A DNA stretch of 64,000 bases from Malachius bipustulatus. Lineage: Eukaryota > Arthropoda > Insecta > Coleoptera > Melyridae. The first letter of the stretch is position 1. Each line of letters begins with the position of its first letter. The notes below the pieces were generated by a model, which was given only the letters and a program-made list of their open reading frames with translations, ran no database searches and was not told the origin of the DNA. A program made the translations under genes and the position numbers. Shown one piece after another: positions 12,955 to 25,883 of the stretch. The DNA lies in the NCBI GenBank assembly GCA_910589415.1, contig OU342638.1, forward strand, positions 33,763,579 to 33,827,578, given 5' to 3'.

Positions 12955-13545
12955 AGAAACTGAAGATTCTTCACCATTTTAGTGCATCCCATAAAATATG
13001 CATCGTCAAACTTAAGCGGATGCCCCAAGAGATGGTGGCGAAGGAACCCTTAAAGCGGGCAATTCTTCACCATTCCAGTCAGTGTATCCCACCAAAAAGC
13101 CATTAAATATGGAAACGCCATCATCTTCCCACTTATGCGTATATCCCAAGAGATAATGGCAAAATAACCGTTAAAGGGGCTAATTCGTCACCATTCCCAG
13201 TGCAGCCCAGCAAAATCCCATAAATATGAAAACGCCATCATCTTCAAACTTATGCGGATATCCCAAAAGATGGTGGCGAAAGAACCCTTAAAGTGCTCAA
13301 TTCTTCACCACTCCAGTGCATCCCATCAAAATTCCATAAAATATGAAAACGCCATCATCTTCAAACTTATGCGGATATCCCAAGAGATAATGGCAAAAGA
13401 ACCCTTAAAGGGGCTAATTCGTTACCATTCCCAGTGCAGCCCAGCAAAATCCCATAAAATATGAAAACGCCATCATGAGGATATCCCAAGAGATGGTGGG
13501 AAAAGAGCCCTCTTAAAGCGACCAATTCTTCACCATTCTTCCAGA
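12955..13545. repeat. about 118-bp tandem repeat array, about 5 copies
   Basis: The box AAACGCCATCATCTTC recurs near 13112, 13229 and 13346, with a truncated copy near 13468. Diverged units extend to about 12960. Each unit also has a CCCAAGAGATNRTGGC box and a CCAGTGCA box. The open frame at 13252-13464 is only the repeat read through and is not treated as a gene. Confidence 0.8.
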
Positions 13546-14424
13546 AACGCCATCAACCGCCCCAATTGTCCCCAATTCCTTTTCAACCAGTCCTGCGGTT
13601 TACTATCCTGTCTTTACCGTCTTATTTTCAAAAGGATTCTCTAGCGATGATAATGGAATAGAGAGCCAGTAACAGATCAATCAGCTGATTGCTCTCTACA
13701 TTAAGCCATAGGAAAAAAAGAGGACTGTAATTACTCATTACGTGTCCATGCAACACAACCCGTCATTATTTCTTCCTCGTTTGGGTGATTAGGTGAGAAT
13801 AATCTCCAAGACAAAGAGATGCACACGTTTCGAAAAATCACGTCTGAGAGTGTTCATTATTCATTGTAAGCTATTATAGTGAGACGATATTCGACACAAT
13901 TCGATAACTCTTCATGAGCTTTCTATTTGCATTAGCGTACCGCTACGAGGAGTTAATTGAATTAACACATCAGCAGAAGAAGTAATTGTATTTTAATCTG
14001 GTGTTTGTTTATTTGTTGTCCGTCGTGTCAGGGATCTTCTGTCGAAGAAAACGACTTAAACACCTGCGTTAGGCAATGATTAATAACGCTCTTTCATGAT
14101 GGGAGTCGTCTAACTGCATGTGTAACTTCTGTTTTAATGGTTTAAGCAACCAGTCGGGCGGTATTTATAAGGAGCGATGCGGTTTAGATTTAATGATGAC
14201 AGTTTGAAAGACACCACTTTTCTATTAGACCGCGGAATAGGTTACAGACATTCAATTTGGTTTATCGATATTTGTACTATTTTGACATTTAAATTACGCG
14301 TGTTTTGTGAAAGAGTCGGATTTTATGGGTCGATTATGTAAGCGTGACAGTTACGATTACATCTGGATCCGAAAATAATCTTATCCTTCGGCTTAACAGA
14401 TCTTATAAAATATCGTAACAGACT
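13546..14424. other. intergenic, nothing recognised
   Basis: AT-rich sequence without a convincing exon, repeat or RNA gene. Confidence 0.4.
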
Positions 14425-15660
14425 TGTTGGTCCTTCGAGCTTGATAAATCAGAACAGCATCACCGTTTCTAGCCCTATTTATCGCAATTTATTGGTCCTT
14501 CGAGCCGGATGTATCCAAGCTGCAGGAGATCAAACTTTAAAACTGAATTTTGATCGTATAATATTTTGACGAAGAAATGACGCAAACCCCAAGATGAAAC
14601 ATTAGTTAAAATCGGTGTCATGTGTGGGGGGGTGTGTAACGTTCAAAACAAACTGATGTAAAAATTTTTTACTGTTTCATCCAAGAAAGTTTGATTTTTT
14701 TTATTTGAAAGCCTTTCTCGAAAATATCTCCTCGTCATAGAGTTACCGCTTACATAAAAAATGATTAAGAGATGCTAAAAATTTCACAAAAAAAGTACTC
14801 TGGGAAGTTTTGTTCATTTTATAGAATCTACAACTCTAAATTAGAGCTTTTGGTCCTTCGAGCCGGATCGACAACAGCATGGCTCGTTCGAGCCCGATTG
14901 GTAATTGGTCCTTTGAGCCGGATATATCAAAGCAAGGTGAATCGTGGGTATATGTTTGAATTCGCTCTCGCGTGAAAGGCTACGGGAGACGAGAAAGATA
15001 ATTGTAATAATAATAATACCACCGAATAATATCTCAACTCAATTGGTCCTTCGAGCTGGATAAATCACAACAGCGCGCTCTTTTGAGCCAGATTTATCGC
15101 AATTTATTGGTCTTTCGAGCTGAAGTGTCTGATTATCTGTTGAATAATATAATTTAACACATCTTGTTTGTTCAATATAATTGTAATATTTAGGCTACCT
15201 TTTGATGCTTAAGATCAATAAATCAAAATCACTCAAACAAAATGAATATCCCGTTAAGCAGCAGGTTCAATCACAATACCATTGATACGAACTGGATAAA
15301 TCGCAACAATATTAGTACTTCGACCCGGATAAATTGGTCCTTCGAGCCTGATATATTGAAGCCTGATATATCAAAGCAAATTTGAACGGTGGATGAAATA
15401 TGTTTAATAGGTAATGGAAGTGTTGAATTTGCTCTCGCTATAAGGCTGCGGAAGAGAGGTAATGGTGAAGATTACGATCAAATCTTCAGTTTTGACGAGG
15501 ATATGGATATGACGTAAGCCCCAAGATGAAATATTAGTTAAAATCGGTACTAGGTGTGGGGGGTGTGTAACGTTTTAAGTTTTTTTTTTACTCTTATCCA
15601 AGAAAGTTTCGACCTATTTGGAAGACTTTCTCGAAAATATCTTCCCTTGTCATAAAAGAT
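14425..15660. repeat. GGTCCTTCGAGCCGGA motif cluster, first block
   Basis: Irregularly spaced copies of a GGTCCTTCGAGCCGGATAAA-like motif occur from about 14428 to 15360. Between them are two diverged copies of a longer segment, with AAGATGAAA-ATTAGTTAAAATCGGT and a G-rich GTGTGGGGGG box at about 14591 and 15524. The second also repeats the CCAAGAAAGTTT and TTTCTCGAAAATATCT boxes. No protein family was recognised. Confidence 0.65.
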
Positions 15661-17869
15661 GAAGATAAAGACAAAAAGTTCACAAAAAAACAACTAACTA
15701 TTGTAATAACAAGACAAGAAGTGTGACAATCACGACAAGACAATTCGGAACAACAACAATAACCGTTCTTCACCTCTTTCACTCAGTTCTTCACCTTTCG
15801 AACCCAAGACCACCCGTGTTCCAAGTTCAATACTTCGGATCTTTAATCTCCGCAAGGCTCGGGGCACTTCACATGCAAATCCCTTGCACGAGCCGATCTC
15901 TGATGACCATGACAGCTGTCACTTTCACTATCCGTTCCCTTATTAGGTGTCCAGCGCCACCTTGACCTGGGCACTCCATCGCCAGGGCGACGTTGCACTG
16001 GCACTTCTCTCGTATTATTATGCACGGTCCTCTCCGGGTAGGTGTGGGCGGACTTTTAAGAATGTTTACACATTCATGCATATATAAAGTATATTATAGT
16101 GAAGTGGTTGAGGGCTTAACAAGACATCTGTCATCTGTCATTATTTTTTCAGAGTGTAGGGTTATAATATGAAGAAAAATGACGTCAACGAGAGTCTTAA
16201 TTAATTAATAGTTGTCATTATTAATTATTATTGCTTGTTTACTGGTTGATCGATGAAACATGAAACATGAAACTGTAAAGAGAAGAATTAATCAATTTCC
16301 CGTAACTATATAAGGTCTTTTGTTGGCTCTTTTTTCAAGAAAATGTTCCTAATTCGACGCTGTAGCTTTAAATGCGCATAAATGCAATTAAAATCGAGCA
16401 GATCATATAAATTTATAATTGGATTGCCTCAAGGTTCCACGCGGAGACCTCTAATATTCATCACAAATATGGAGTTTAGCAGATAATAAAAATAATACAC
16501 CTGCCGGTCTCGTAACTATATAGGTATAATACATCTCCTTATGTAAACGTTATAATATGTACATAGGAAAACGTCCCTTATTTACGTAATAAACAACCTA
16601 CTTGATTACCATGCAGACTCCAACCTCCGACTCCGCAGACCAGTACCCGGTAATTATACCGGGTGATTCATTCCTTGTTGATATTTATCACCGCGGCTGA
16701 TATTATAGTTGTCGCGCCATATTAGATCTGTTGTAGGCACACTATTAAATGGGACTTGATGCAATTATTTATCTAGTTGGCACAACAAGAGCGAGATTGT
16801 TTGTTGCGCGTTTCATTTCCTCGATGATAAGGATATGGGGCGGTTTGATCGCGTGTAGGAGGGTCCGGGACCAACCAAAGCCACCTGGATTCTGGTAATA
16901 ATGTTTTTCTTAATGTAATTTTAATTAAAGACAAACTGGACGTGGATAATTATTATTGTAAGTATGAAGGTTGGTGGTATGACTATTTTTAGCTGTATTA
17001 AGGAAGTTGACATTAAAAAATGTTAATTCGCTTCGGTTTGTGTTGTAACAACTGTCGGCCACGCGGTCATCTCATCTAGCAAGGTTGTAGGATAGGATAA
17101 TATTCACGAACTTTTTTTTCTGCGTGTGAAACGAGAAAAATTGCTCTCCGGTCTATAATTTTGTCTCCTGGGAGGTACACTTTATTTTTTATTAACGATA
17201 ATTATCTCGGACAATTTTTTGCCTCCCTCTTATTATTACACACTCATGGCCGTTGACCTTATTTTTTGTTACTTTATATTGAATCATATTATTAGAAATA
17301 AAAATTGAAAAAAATAATAGTAATAATAGTAAAAATAAAAGTAGCGGTAACAATAAACAAAAGTTACGACAGCCCATCGTATTTATTATCACTGAGAGAG
17401 ATAGAGAGCGACTAATTTAAATTCTAACGGCAAACGATTAATCATGCTAATCTCGATAATTACATCTCGATTATCAATTAAATATAACGAATGTACAGCC
17501 GTAGCTTTGGCTTTTATCTCTTCCGATATAAATCATGAATTAGGAGATACCTTGAATGCATGCACATCCACCTTGACTACCTATACTTTTATTTTCACTT
17601 CCTAATTCAAACGATGGACATGCCAATTAGAAATGCGTATCAAAGCGGGACGCTCGAATTTAACGGCCATATCTTACCCGAAAATGCACTTTCTATATTC
17701 CAGTTCTGTCACATCTAAAGTACGGGCCCGCGATTGATCTATACCCGGAGTGTCCCAGATAGAAATCGCCATAAATTATCGCGTTCGTTAGGATGTCGCT
17801 GAAGAAATTCAAGTTTGATTAGAACTCGTAATAACGTTACATATGTCGGCCATTTTCAGGCCCATTTGA
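15661..17869. other. intergenic, one GC-richer island near 15.8-16.05 kb
   Basis: The island at about 15780-16050 stands out by composition and has open frames on both strands. No translation matched a known domain, and no clean exon with both splice sites could be framed. A GC-rich hairpin (ACCCGGTA facing TACCGGGT) lies near 16645-16664. The rest is AT-rich and featureless. Confidence 0.35.
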
Positions 17870-18920
17870 AATGAGATTCTGCTTGAAGGTATAAAATAAT
17901 GAATTCTTTTTGTATCAATAAACTCAATAAGACATTTTTCACGCACCCACGCTTTGGCCTGTTAATGGCGGACACAGCCGTTTATAATAATTTTTTAAAA
18001 TCTGATCAATCAAAAAGCGACCACTTCTTGTCTTTATACCCCCTTGAAGAGATACTCTTAATCAGATCGACGATCTAGGCTTGATTAGGATATTTCGTAA
18101 AGTCCGCCATTTTCAGGCCAACTTGGAATTGCATTTATTTCTTATTATTCTGATTGAAGGCGTAAAATAATGAACTCGTAATGTATAAATAAACTCAAAA
18201 AGGCTACAAAACATTTTTCACGCACCCACGCTTTGGCCTGTTAATGGCGGACGCATACATTTATAATAATTATAAAAATCTAATCAACCAAAAAGCGACC
18301 ACTTTTTGTCTTATACCCCCTTGAAGAGATACTCTTAATTAGATCCACGTTCTAGGCTTCATTAGCCATAATTCGTAAAGTCAGCCATTTTCAGGCCAAC
18401 TTGGAATAAGATTCATTTCCCATTATTCTGCTTGATGGCATAAAATAACGGCACAAATTGACTCAAAAAGACAACAAAATCCTTTTTACGTACAACAAAA
18501 AAACAACAAAACATTTTTCATCCACGCTTTGGCCTGTTAATGGCGGACGCAAGCGTTTAAAATAATTCAAAACAATCTCACCGGTAAAAAAACCGAAAGT
18601 CACTTCTTTGTCATGATACTTGAAGAGTATTCTCGCAAATATCAAGATCAATCTTTTGGTAGATGTTCTTTGATCAACCACGCTTTGGCCTATTAATGGC
18701 GGACGGAAGCGTTTAAAATAATTTAAATAAATCCAACCCATGCATGAAAAAGCGACTCTTGTGGTTTATATCTTCTTGAAGAGATACTCGCAAATATCCT
18801 GACCAGTGACCACAAATTAACAAAACAATTTTTGGTAGATATTCTGATCAAGATGTTTAAAGCCACGCTTTGGCCTGTTAATGGCGGACGTTTATTAAAA
18901 TAATTTGATTCGATCCACGA
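17870..18920. repeat. five-copy local repeat with CCACGCTTTGGCCTGTTAAT box
   Basis: The box CCACGCTTTGGCCTGTTAAT followed by GGCGGACG occurs at about 17948, 18226, 18522, 18678 and 18863. Associated sequence (AAAGCGACCACTT, CTTGAAGAGATACTC) recurs between boxes. Spacing falls from about 290 to about 155 bp because later units lost part of the sequence. The minus-strand frames here (18463-18741, 18723-19088) simply repeat RPPLTGQSV and are products of the repeat. Confidence 0.75.
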
Positions 18921-19504
18921 TTTAGGATGACATTTTGTCAACCTCGCAAAATTCTCCTGATCATTATTTTTGTAGACATCCTGAGACGGCTCCAGGATGT
19001 CTGTCTGTCTATCAATAATAATGTTTCTAGAGATCGTTTTTTGGCGTTTGAAAAAGTGTCTGCACGACGAAATTTTAATTAAAACCAATCAGAATTAATC
19101 GTTCGTCGAGTCGGTCGGTCGGGAGTGTCGTTAAGAAAATAGAAAGGAGTTTCAGAAGATCGGCAAGATTTACGTGCTGGCTGAAAGCATAATATTTTGA
19201 TTTATAGAGGCGAGTTCGTTCATTGAGGACGCGATTGAAGTGATATTTTCTTTCGATCGAGCGTGTGGAAGGCGAAATAGGCTGAACGCTTCCGGCGCTG
19301 TTCCATGCATTGATTAACAAATCATCGGTTGCTGTTTTTATTAATTATTTTTATTCGGTGGATCGATGGATATATTTATAAAAATGACATGTGTATAGCT
19401 ATGGGTGCGGAGTTCATAAAAATTATTTATTTGAACTCTTAATAATATTTTTCCTTAAAAATTTAACAATTTACTATAACTCAAAAGCAACAACTATGCT
19501 GCTC
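18921..19504. other. intergenic, nothing recognised
   Basis: No convincing exon. The minus-strand frame at 19075-19320 has no recognisable domain. Confidence 0.35.
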
Positions 19505-20620
19505 ATAAAAAATTGGTCCTTCGAGCCGGATAAATCACAAGAGCATCACTCTGTTGAGCCCGATTTATCGCAATAAATAAATAAATAAATACTCGATATC
19601 AATAAATTAGTCAAAATTACTCAAGCTAAACGATTGGTCCTTTAGGCATCTTCAATCACAACACCGTTGATCTTACAAGCTGTATAAATCAAAACAACAT
19701 GAATACTTCGAACCAAATAATATCGAAACAATCTTTGGTCCTTCGAGCCGGATAAAACAACAGCATTGCCCGTTGAAGCCCTATTTATGACAGTTTATTG
19801 GTCCTTTGAGCCGGATATATCGAAGCTACTTTGAACAGTTACAGGCAAAAAATAAAACGTTACCCTTTGAACATAGTTTGCATCTACTAGCAATGTCAGA
19901 AATAATTTTGGCACTCTAGATTTTGCGTCACAATCGTGAACTTTTATTTTTCGAATACATTTTTAGTTACAGAATACCCTGTATATAAATTTGAAGTTAT
20001 AATGCTTTTTAAATCAAATCACTTAAATCAAATAAATGGTCAATCGTAACAACATTGATCCTTCGAGCCGGATAAATTGCAAGAGCACTGTGTCTTCGAG
20101 CAGGATAAATCAAAAGACCGTCAGTCCTTCAAGCCGGATTTATTAAAATCGGTTGTGAAGAATTGGAATATTCAGTTTCGAGATAGCAATAGCGATATCA
20201 CAAATAATAAACACCCTGTATATAAATTTTAAGTTCTAATCTGTTTAAACCAAAACACTCAAACCAAATGAATTGAGTTGAGAGTCGCACAGCATTGATC
20301 CTTCGAGCCGGATACATTGTAACAGCATTCGAGCAGGATAAATCAAAAGAGTTCTGGTCCTTCGAGCCGGATTTACATATTTATATTGGTTATGATATGA
20401 CGAATCGGTATATTTAGTTAATTATGCTAACCTTTCATGATCTATGAACTATGTAAAACGAATTCAGAGATAGCAATCGCGATATCACAATAAATAATAA
20501 ACATTATATAAATTTTAAGTTGTAATTCTCTCTAAACCAAATCACTTAAAACAATAATTAATGAGTGAGTTGAGAATCGCAGCAGTAATGATCCTTCGAG
20601 CCGGATAAATTGCAAGAGTT
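19505..20620. repeat. GGTCCTTCGAGCCGGA motif cluster, second block
   Basis: The motif seen at 14.4-15.4 kb recurs here at about 19514, 19737, 19799, 20058, 20118, 20297, 20358 and 20590, most often followed by TAAAT. It alternates with TCGAGCAGGATAAATCAAAAG variants and an AT-rich filler with repeated CTGTATATAAATTTTAAG-like sequence. The two blocks are 4 kb apart and clearly share ancestry. Confidence 0.7.
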
Positions 20621-22029
20621 TTAATTCAGTTAATACCTTTCATGATCTTTTCGCGAAGAATCCTCGATACTTGAAATAGGAAGAGAAGTTGCCAGCCGGA
20701 TTTTCACATTACGAGGTGCGATAAACCCACAAAAGTGCGTATACCTATTGTAAATATTTAATTGCAAAGTATGATTAATTGGGCCGCGGTAGTGATATCA
20801 CGTTCAACTTGACATCATTCTCGAGAGCAATTAATGTAATCTCCGGTTATCAAATGTTTATAGTTTCGGTATTGCTGGTTATAAAATAATTACAAAGTGC
20901 CTTCGTTTGTTATCAACGAATGTGCTGTAACGTTTATCGTAACGCAGAAATAGAATTACTAGGAGGACTAGGACTAGGACTACTCATCCATGCGGTGGAT
21001 TTCTAATCTTCTAAGAATAGTTTGAATTGAACTGACTACATACTTATATACGAGCTGGGATAATAAAAAATACGTGTTTTCCATCCGCGAATCAATAAAG
21101 AATTACCGGCGTTTTATGAATAGGAAGTGACATACAAAAAAATGAAAGCTTATCTCACTTTTGAACTAGTATTTATTTATCTTATTACTAATTGTTCATG
21201 CAGTTTTCTCGTAAAACTCAAGACGTTTAATTTCAAATAATATTACCGCGTTCATGAAAAGGAAGTTAAATTAACTCATTGTTTGAATAGATTTATTATT
21301 TATTGTGCTAAAAATCTCCGTTTGCTAAGGTTAATCACCGGTTTCGTCAAATAACAATCCGTTATTAAAAGCGACTAATAACACTTGGACGAATATTAAA
21401 ATAAAAATAATAGTAATTAACATCTCATCTGTTACAATATTCGTAACGTTCAGTGTTATTTAAATGAATAAATAACTTTTTATTGCTGCTAAAACGTAAC
21501 AGTACAAAAAGATCATTCTTTTTCACAATAAACACAGTACACCTGGTTTAATAGATACTCAAGGTCGTTTAATTTTATACAGACATGAAAAAGCGATAGT
21601 TATTAATGGAGGAATATGTTGAATAACGTTTTTTTTTATATAAACCATTAGTTGGACTATTAGGAAATAAAGAAAACGTCCTTGACACCTACGCTACCAC
21701 CGCTATTGTTTCTAGGATAGGATCGTTTAAAATAATCGTTTTATAGATTTTAATATTATGTTTGGTTTATTTATGTCCGCTATCGAGTGGGCGCATTACA
21801 AAATGTCTTAATGATCAGGTACAGGTACGTATATGTTATCAGAACGGTCGTGTTCGATATTTATTATGTCAAGACAACGCGATTTGAGTGTATTAATAAT
21901 ACAAGATACCATATTCATGACTCCTCGTATTAGATAAATGTACAAAACAACATGCAACCATTGATTTAATCAAAAAGGGCGCGGAAATTCGAATTATCAA
22001 CAGAGCTGCATCGCCAAGAACGCGGTGTC
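20621..22029. other. AT-rich intergenic, nothing recognised
   Basis: No exon-like frame, RNA gene or repeat could be supported. Confidence 0.4.
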
Positions 22030-22645
22030 AATTATTGGGGTGCGTTCTAAAACGCGCAGTGACGTCACAAGGGTGACACGAGATTTAGATACATTTTTCC
22101 TTAATCTTATAACCAATCAATTTTCACGCCCTCTATGGGCACAAAATTAGTAAACTATGCTGGAATAATAAAATTGTCTCTTCTGCGCACGAAGAGACGA
22201 TATAAATTTCAAAAAATAGTCGAAAATCATGCATGTAAAAAAAATGTAAGAAAAAAAAGTTATCTGGCCAATGATAGTTGTCTCAGGATTGAAAATTCAT
22301 CTTCAGGATACTCAAACGTAAAGCAACTTCACAGGGCACTCAAATCGTAAAGATCATGGTGACAACTATTATATGGGTGCGTTCAGAAACGCGCAGTAAT
22401 TTTATTGGAGTTGCGTGACGTCACCAGGGTGACTCGATATCTCTAAGGGGTCAACACGAACTAAACTATGTTGCTTTTTCTATTCTGAGCACGAAGAGAA
22501 GGATGTTAATTTCAGAATGTAGTCGAGAATCATTTAGGAAGATTTTTTTATTTTCAAGTTTTTTTTGTTTTTTTATTTATTATTACCTCGCCGAAAGATG
22601 TCGCAAGACCGAAGGTTCATCTCCAGGATACTTTCACTCAATTTT
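22030..22645. repeat. two diverged direct copies, about 340 bp, with TGACGTCAC box
   Basis: Copies start near 22036 and 22374 with GTGCGTTCNNAAACGCGCAG. Each has a TGACGTCAC-NN-GGGTGAC box (palindrome at 22060-22067 and 22416-22423), then GCACGAAGAGA and a CATCT(T/C)CAGGATACT box. Related TGACGTCA boxes lie at 41598 and 43539. The frames at 22135-22350 and 22503-22859 overlap the repeat and show no domain. Confidence 0.6.
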
Positions 22646-23229
22646 TAATATTTATGCGATTGTTTATTGTTTATTTACATACATTGCGATTTTAATGATC
22701 ATTCCGTTAATCCTTGCACGCTTATTTTGGAAATGTCAATGCCGCGACGAAATGAAGAAACATTCTTGCAAAAAAAATATAAGATCATTAGTATTATTAT
22801 TACTGTCGTTGCTTCGAAACGGCCACGCTAGAATTTACCTACGTGGTCTGAAATTATAATAAATTTCTGTGATATACTTGAGGATACGCGGAATATTTGC
22901 ATATCGCTCGGTTTTAAAGAGAAAAACGTCGTTTGCATACATTATTGCCCGAGTCGGACGTTCCGAATTGTTTCCAAGTGTTGTGGGAACGTTAAGCACT
23001 CAAGTTTTGTATACCAGCACCACTAATACTAAAATGGTACTAATTAGTAATCGGTTAACTGGGGGGTCACGGAACTTGGAATGGGTTCGTTCCATTGATA
23101 CGCGAAAAATTTGCCACTCGTCTATCTTGAGTGTTTTTATAAGACTTCAGATTAGCTTATTCTACACTTACATTGTAGAAGTCACGATTTGTAATATTTT
23201 ATTAGTAATATAAGAAGAAGAACAAAAAT
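22646..23229. other. intergenic, nothing recognised
   Basis: A 114-codon frame at 22869-23213 plus has no recognisable domain and a composition like its surroundings, so it is not called a gene. Confidence 0.35.
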
Positions 23230-23499
23230 AAACGATCAAGTCATAGAACTGATCCGGAGAAGGCGGAATGTGAAATCAACTTGGCAAATTTTCAATAAAC
23301 ACTGCACTTGGTTTGTTGACTTATTCCAAAGATACTAATGCACTTTCGGCGCCAATCAAAAAACGATAACTCGGTCGCGAATCGCGATGAGTAATGATGA
23401 AAAAGTGCTGAAAACTGACCATAAATACGCTCACGAAATAATTAGGAGAATGTGGCTGCTAAAACGTAAACAATGTCCGAACAAGAAGACAATAATAAT

Positions 23500-25620
23500 C
23501 AAATTCATGCATAAACAATTTATCTCATCTTTTAAATGAATTTTTTTGAAGAAATTTTCAACAAAAAGAAGAAAACCACCAAAGACGTAAAATATTCAAG
23601 AAGGATCCATTACAGAAACCGAATCGCCAAAAGAAGAAAATGGTAAAAGAATAAGACTCGCGAGACTATTGAAGTAGTAGAAGAAGAAACAATCGACATT
23701 ATGAAGAAAACTGAGAAGATCAAAACAAGGAAGAACCAATTCGCCTCGCGCAGAAATAATGACAAGGCTTAAAAAATGCGAGAAAGAATGAAGAAAAAAT
23801 GGACAACAAAAAAGAGCAATCACGAGCTCTATTTTGTCTACACAAAAAGAAGATTTAAAAAAAAAGTGAAATGAATCGCATCAATCAAATTTAATGCTTA
23901 TGAGGTTAAAAGAAGAAAACACAAAAAGAACACCAACGGTAACATATATGTATAGGTCGCACGGATTATTTAAAATGAAGACATATCGGAAAGGTATGAA
24001 GATGAAACCCCTTTTAGGCATCAAGAAAGTGAAGGAAATCTTCTATTTTAACCCAAACCTGCAAAACACGAAGAAGAAACCTTTTTTCGCTTCAAGAAAG
24101 TGAAGAAACCCCTCTCGTTTACCCGCAAATAAATGCAGATGAAAAATACGAAAAAGCAACCCGTTTTGGCAGAACGAAGTGAAGAAATTCTTCTAGCTGA
24201 TCCTCATAAGAATCAAATCGGCAAAAATACGAAGATGGGGCAATTTTCGCGTGAAAAAATGAAGAAACTGCTAAAAACGAAGAAAATAGTATTTTTTGTT
24301 TGAAGAACGTGAAGATAGACAGTGAGGAAATTCTTCTAGTTGATAAAAAGTAAAGAAATCATTCTAGTTTAACGTAAAGCTGAAAAATACGAAGAGGAAA
24401 CTTCTTTTTGCATCAATAAAGTGAAGAAATTCTTCTAGCTGATCCCCATGAAAATCAAATCGGCAAAAACACGAAGATGGTACCATTTAAGGCGTGAATA
24501 AAGTGAAGAAACTCCTATATAGTTTCATTTTGCTTCGATAAAAAAATAATGCGGAAAATTCGAATAAAAAAAACCGTTTTTGCATGAAGAAAATGAAGAA
24601 ACTGAATCAATTATCTCAACATAAAAATTTAAAAAAACGAAAAAAAGAGAAGAAATTCATCTTTTTCGCTTGAGGAAAGTGAAGAAACCGAGGAAGAAAC
24701 TCTTCTAGTTTATTCGCATAATAATCATTAATAAATCGGAAAAACACGAATAAGAATCCTCGTTTCCTCGTTTGGCGTGAAGAGTGAAGAAATTCTTCTA
24801 GTTGACAAATCAACGCGGAAAAAATACGAAGAAGATTCCCTTTTATCCTTAAAGAGAGTGAAGAAACTCTTTTGTATTTTTTCTCTCTTTTGGCATGGAA
24901 AAAGTGAAGGAACTATTCTGCATAGTTTAATCCAAAGCTGAAAAATACGAAGAAGAAACTCATTTTCGCATCGAAGAAAAAAAAACTTGAAGAAAAAAAT
25001 GTTTTTGCATGAAGAAACTGAAGAAACTGGTCAATTATCTCATCATAAAAATTAAAAAACGAAAAAATACGAAATTAGTCTTTTTTGCTTGAAGAAAGCG
25101 AAGAAACTCTTTCAGTTTAAAGGAATTCAAGAAATTCATCCAGTTATGCCAGTTTCTAGTCTTTTCGAGACGGTTTGTGCAGAAAGATGCAAATTAAAAA
25201 AGAAGATGAAAACTGACTGAAACCCCTAGAAAACGAAATAAAGGGACGTAGCGAAGAAAAAGAAAACATTGCTTATTTAATTATTATTAAGAATAAAAAA
25301 CGCGTTGAGAAATTCCTGGTTTACATACATGTAGGATGTAGGTATGTAGATAAAAAACAAATTTTTCAAAAACTACAAAATAGACAAAAATGATAATGAA
25401 GAAATTCTGGAGGAAAAGAAGAAAACTTACTCTCGTAATAAGACACAGGTGCACATAAAAAATGACAAAAATCGATCAAGAAAAAGAAGAAGAAGAATCC
25501 TGGGCAGATTATTAACGGCATCAATAATTTATTCTTCTCTTTATGTTACGAACAAATGGTTTTTATTCATTAAACTAAAATTTCCAATCTCAAATAAAAC
25601 GAAGAAAATTAAAAAAAAAG
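23500..25620. repeat. purine-rich (GAAGAA) degenerate repeat region
   Basis: The plus strand is purine-rich, with repeated GTGAAGAAATTCTTCTAG blocks near 24179, 24419 and 24785, and AAATACGAAGA(A/T)G blocks throughout 24130-25080. It is the strand-opposite of the 5.6-9.0 kb region in composition. Its 3' end abuts the GAS2-like exon, so it would lie in the intron following that exon. Confidence 0.55.
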
Positions 25621-25638
25621 AAGAAACTATGTACTCAC

Positions 25639-25883
25639 CTCGCATAGGGTGACCCCAGTTTCCAGTTTCTCCATGAAATTCTCGGCGCTGATGTTGAGCG
25701 GAGGGTACATGGTCTGGAACCACTCGGCCAGATCCTCCTTCATGGCGTAGAGATACTCCTCGCTGGACTTGAACGGCCTGAAGGGCCTGGCTTCCAGAAG
25801 TACCGAAGACATGATCGCGCGTTCTTCTTTTTACGGAACTTGACGAAGGCACTAGGACATCCTGTGGACATCGATTGGGGGAT
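25639..25883 (-). CDS. first coding exon of a GAS2-like (CH domain) protein
   Basis: ATG at 25810-25812 begins a 58-codon segment, [20 protein letters not shown] onward, ending ...[13 protein letters not shown]. It continues as [16 protein letters not shown] and then the start of a calponin-homology domain, as in the growth-arrest-specific 2 family (fly pickled eggs; vertebrate GAS2 and GAS2L), which links actin and microtubules. The exon ends in phase 0 at 25639, followed by a consensus GTGAGT donor at 25638-25633. Upstream, TTTTTTAATTCCAG forms an acceptor ending at 25884, so about 70 nt of 5'UTR belong to the same exon. The rest of the CH domain and the GAR domain must lie on later exons to the left. 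I did not find them here, so the gene probably extends beyond the window. Confidence 0.8.

Noticed and set aside
15723..16081. Overlapping frames on both strands near 15.9 kb, considered as a further GAS2-like exon
   Set aside because: A REKCQC string at first recalled the GAR domain's cysteine motif, but nothing else of the CH or GAR domain matches and the splice sites do not frame it.
22503..23213. 118- and 114-codon plus frames
   Set aside because: First overlaps a local repeat; both have ordinary AT-rich random-frame composition and no domain.
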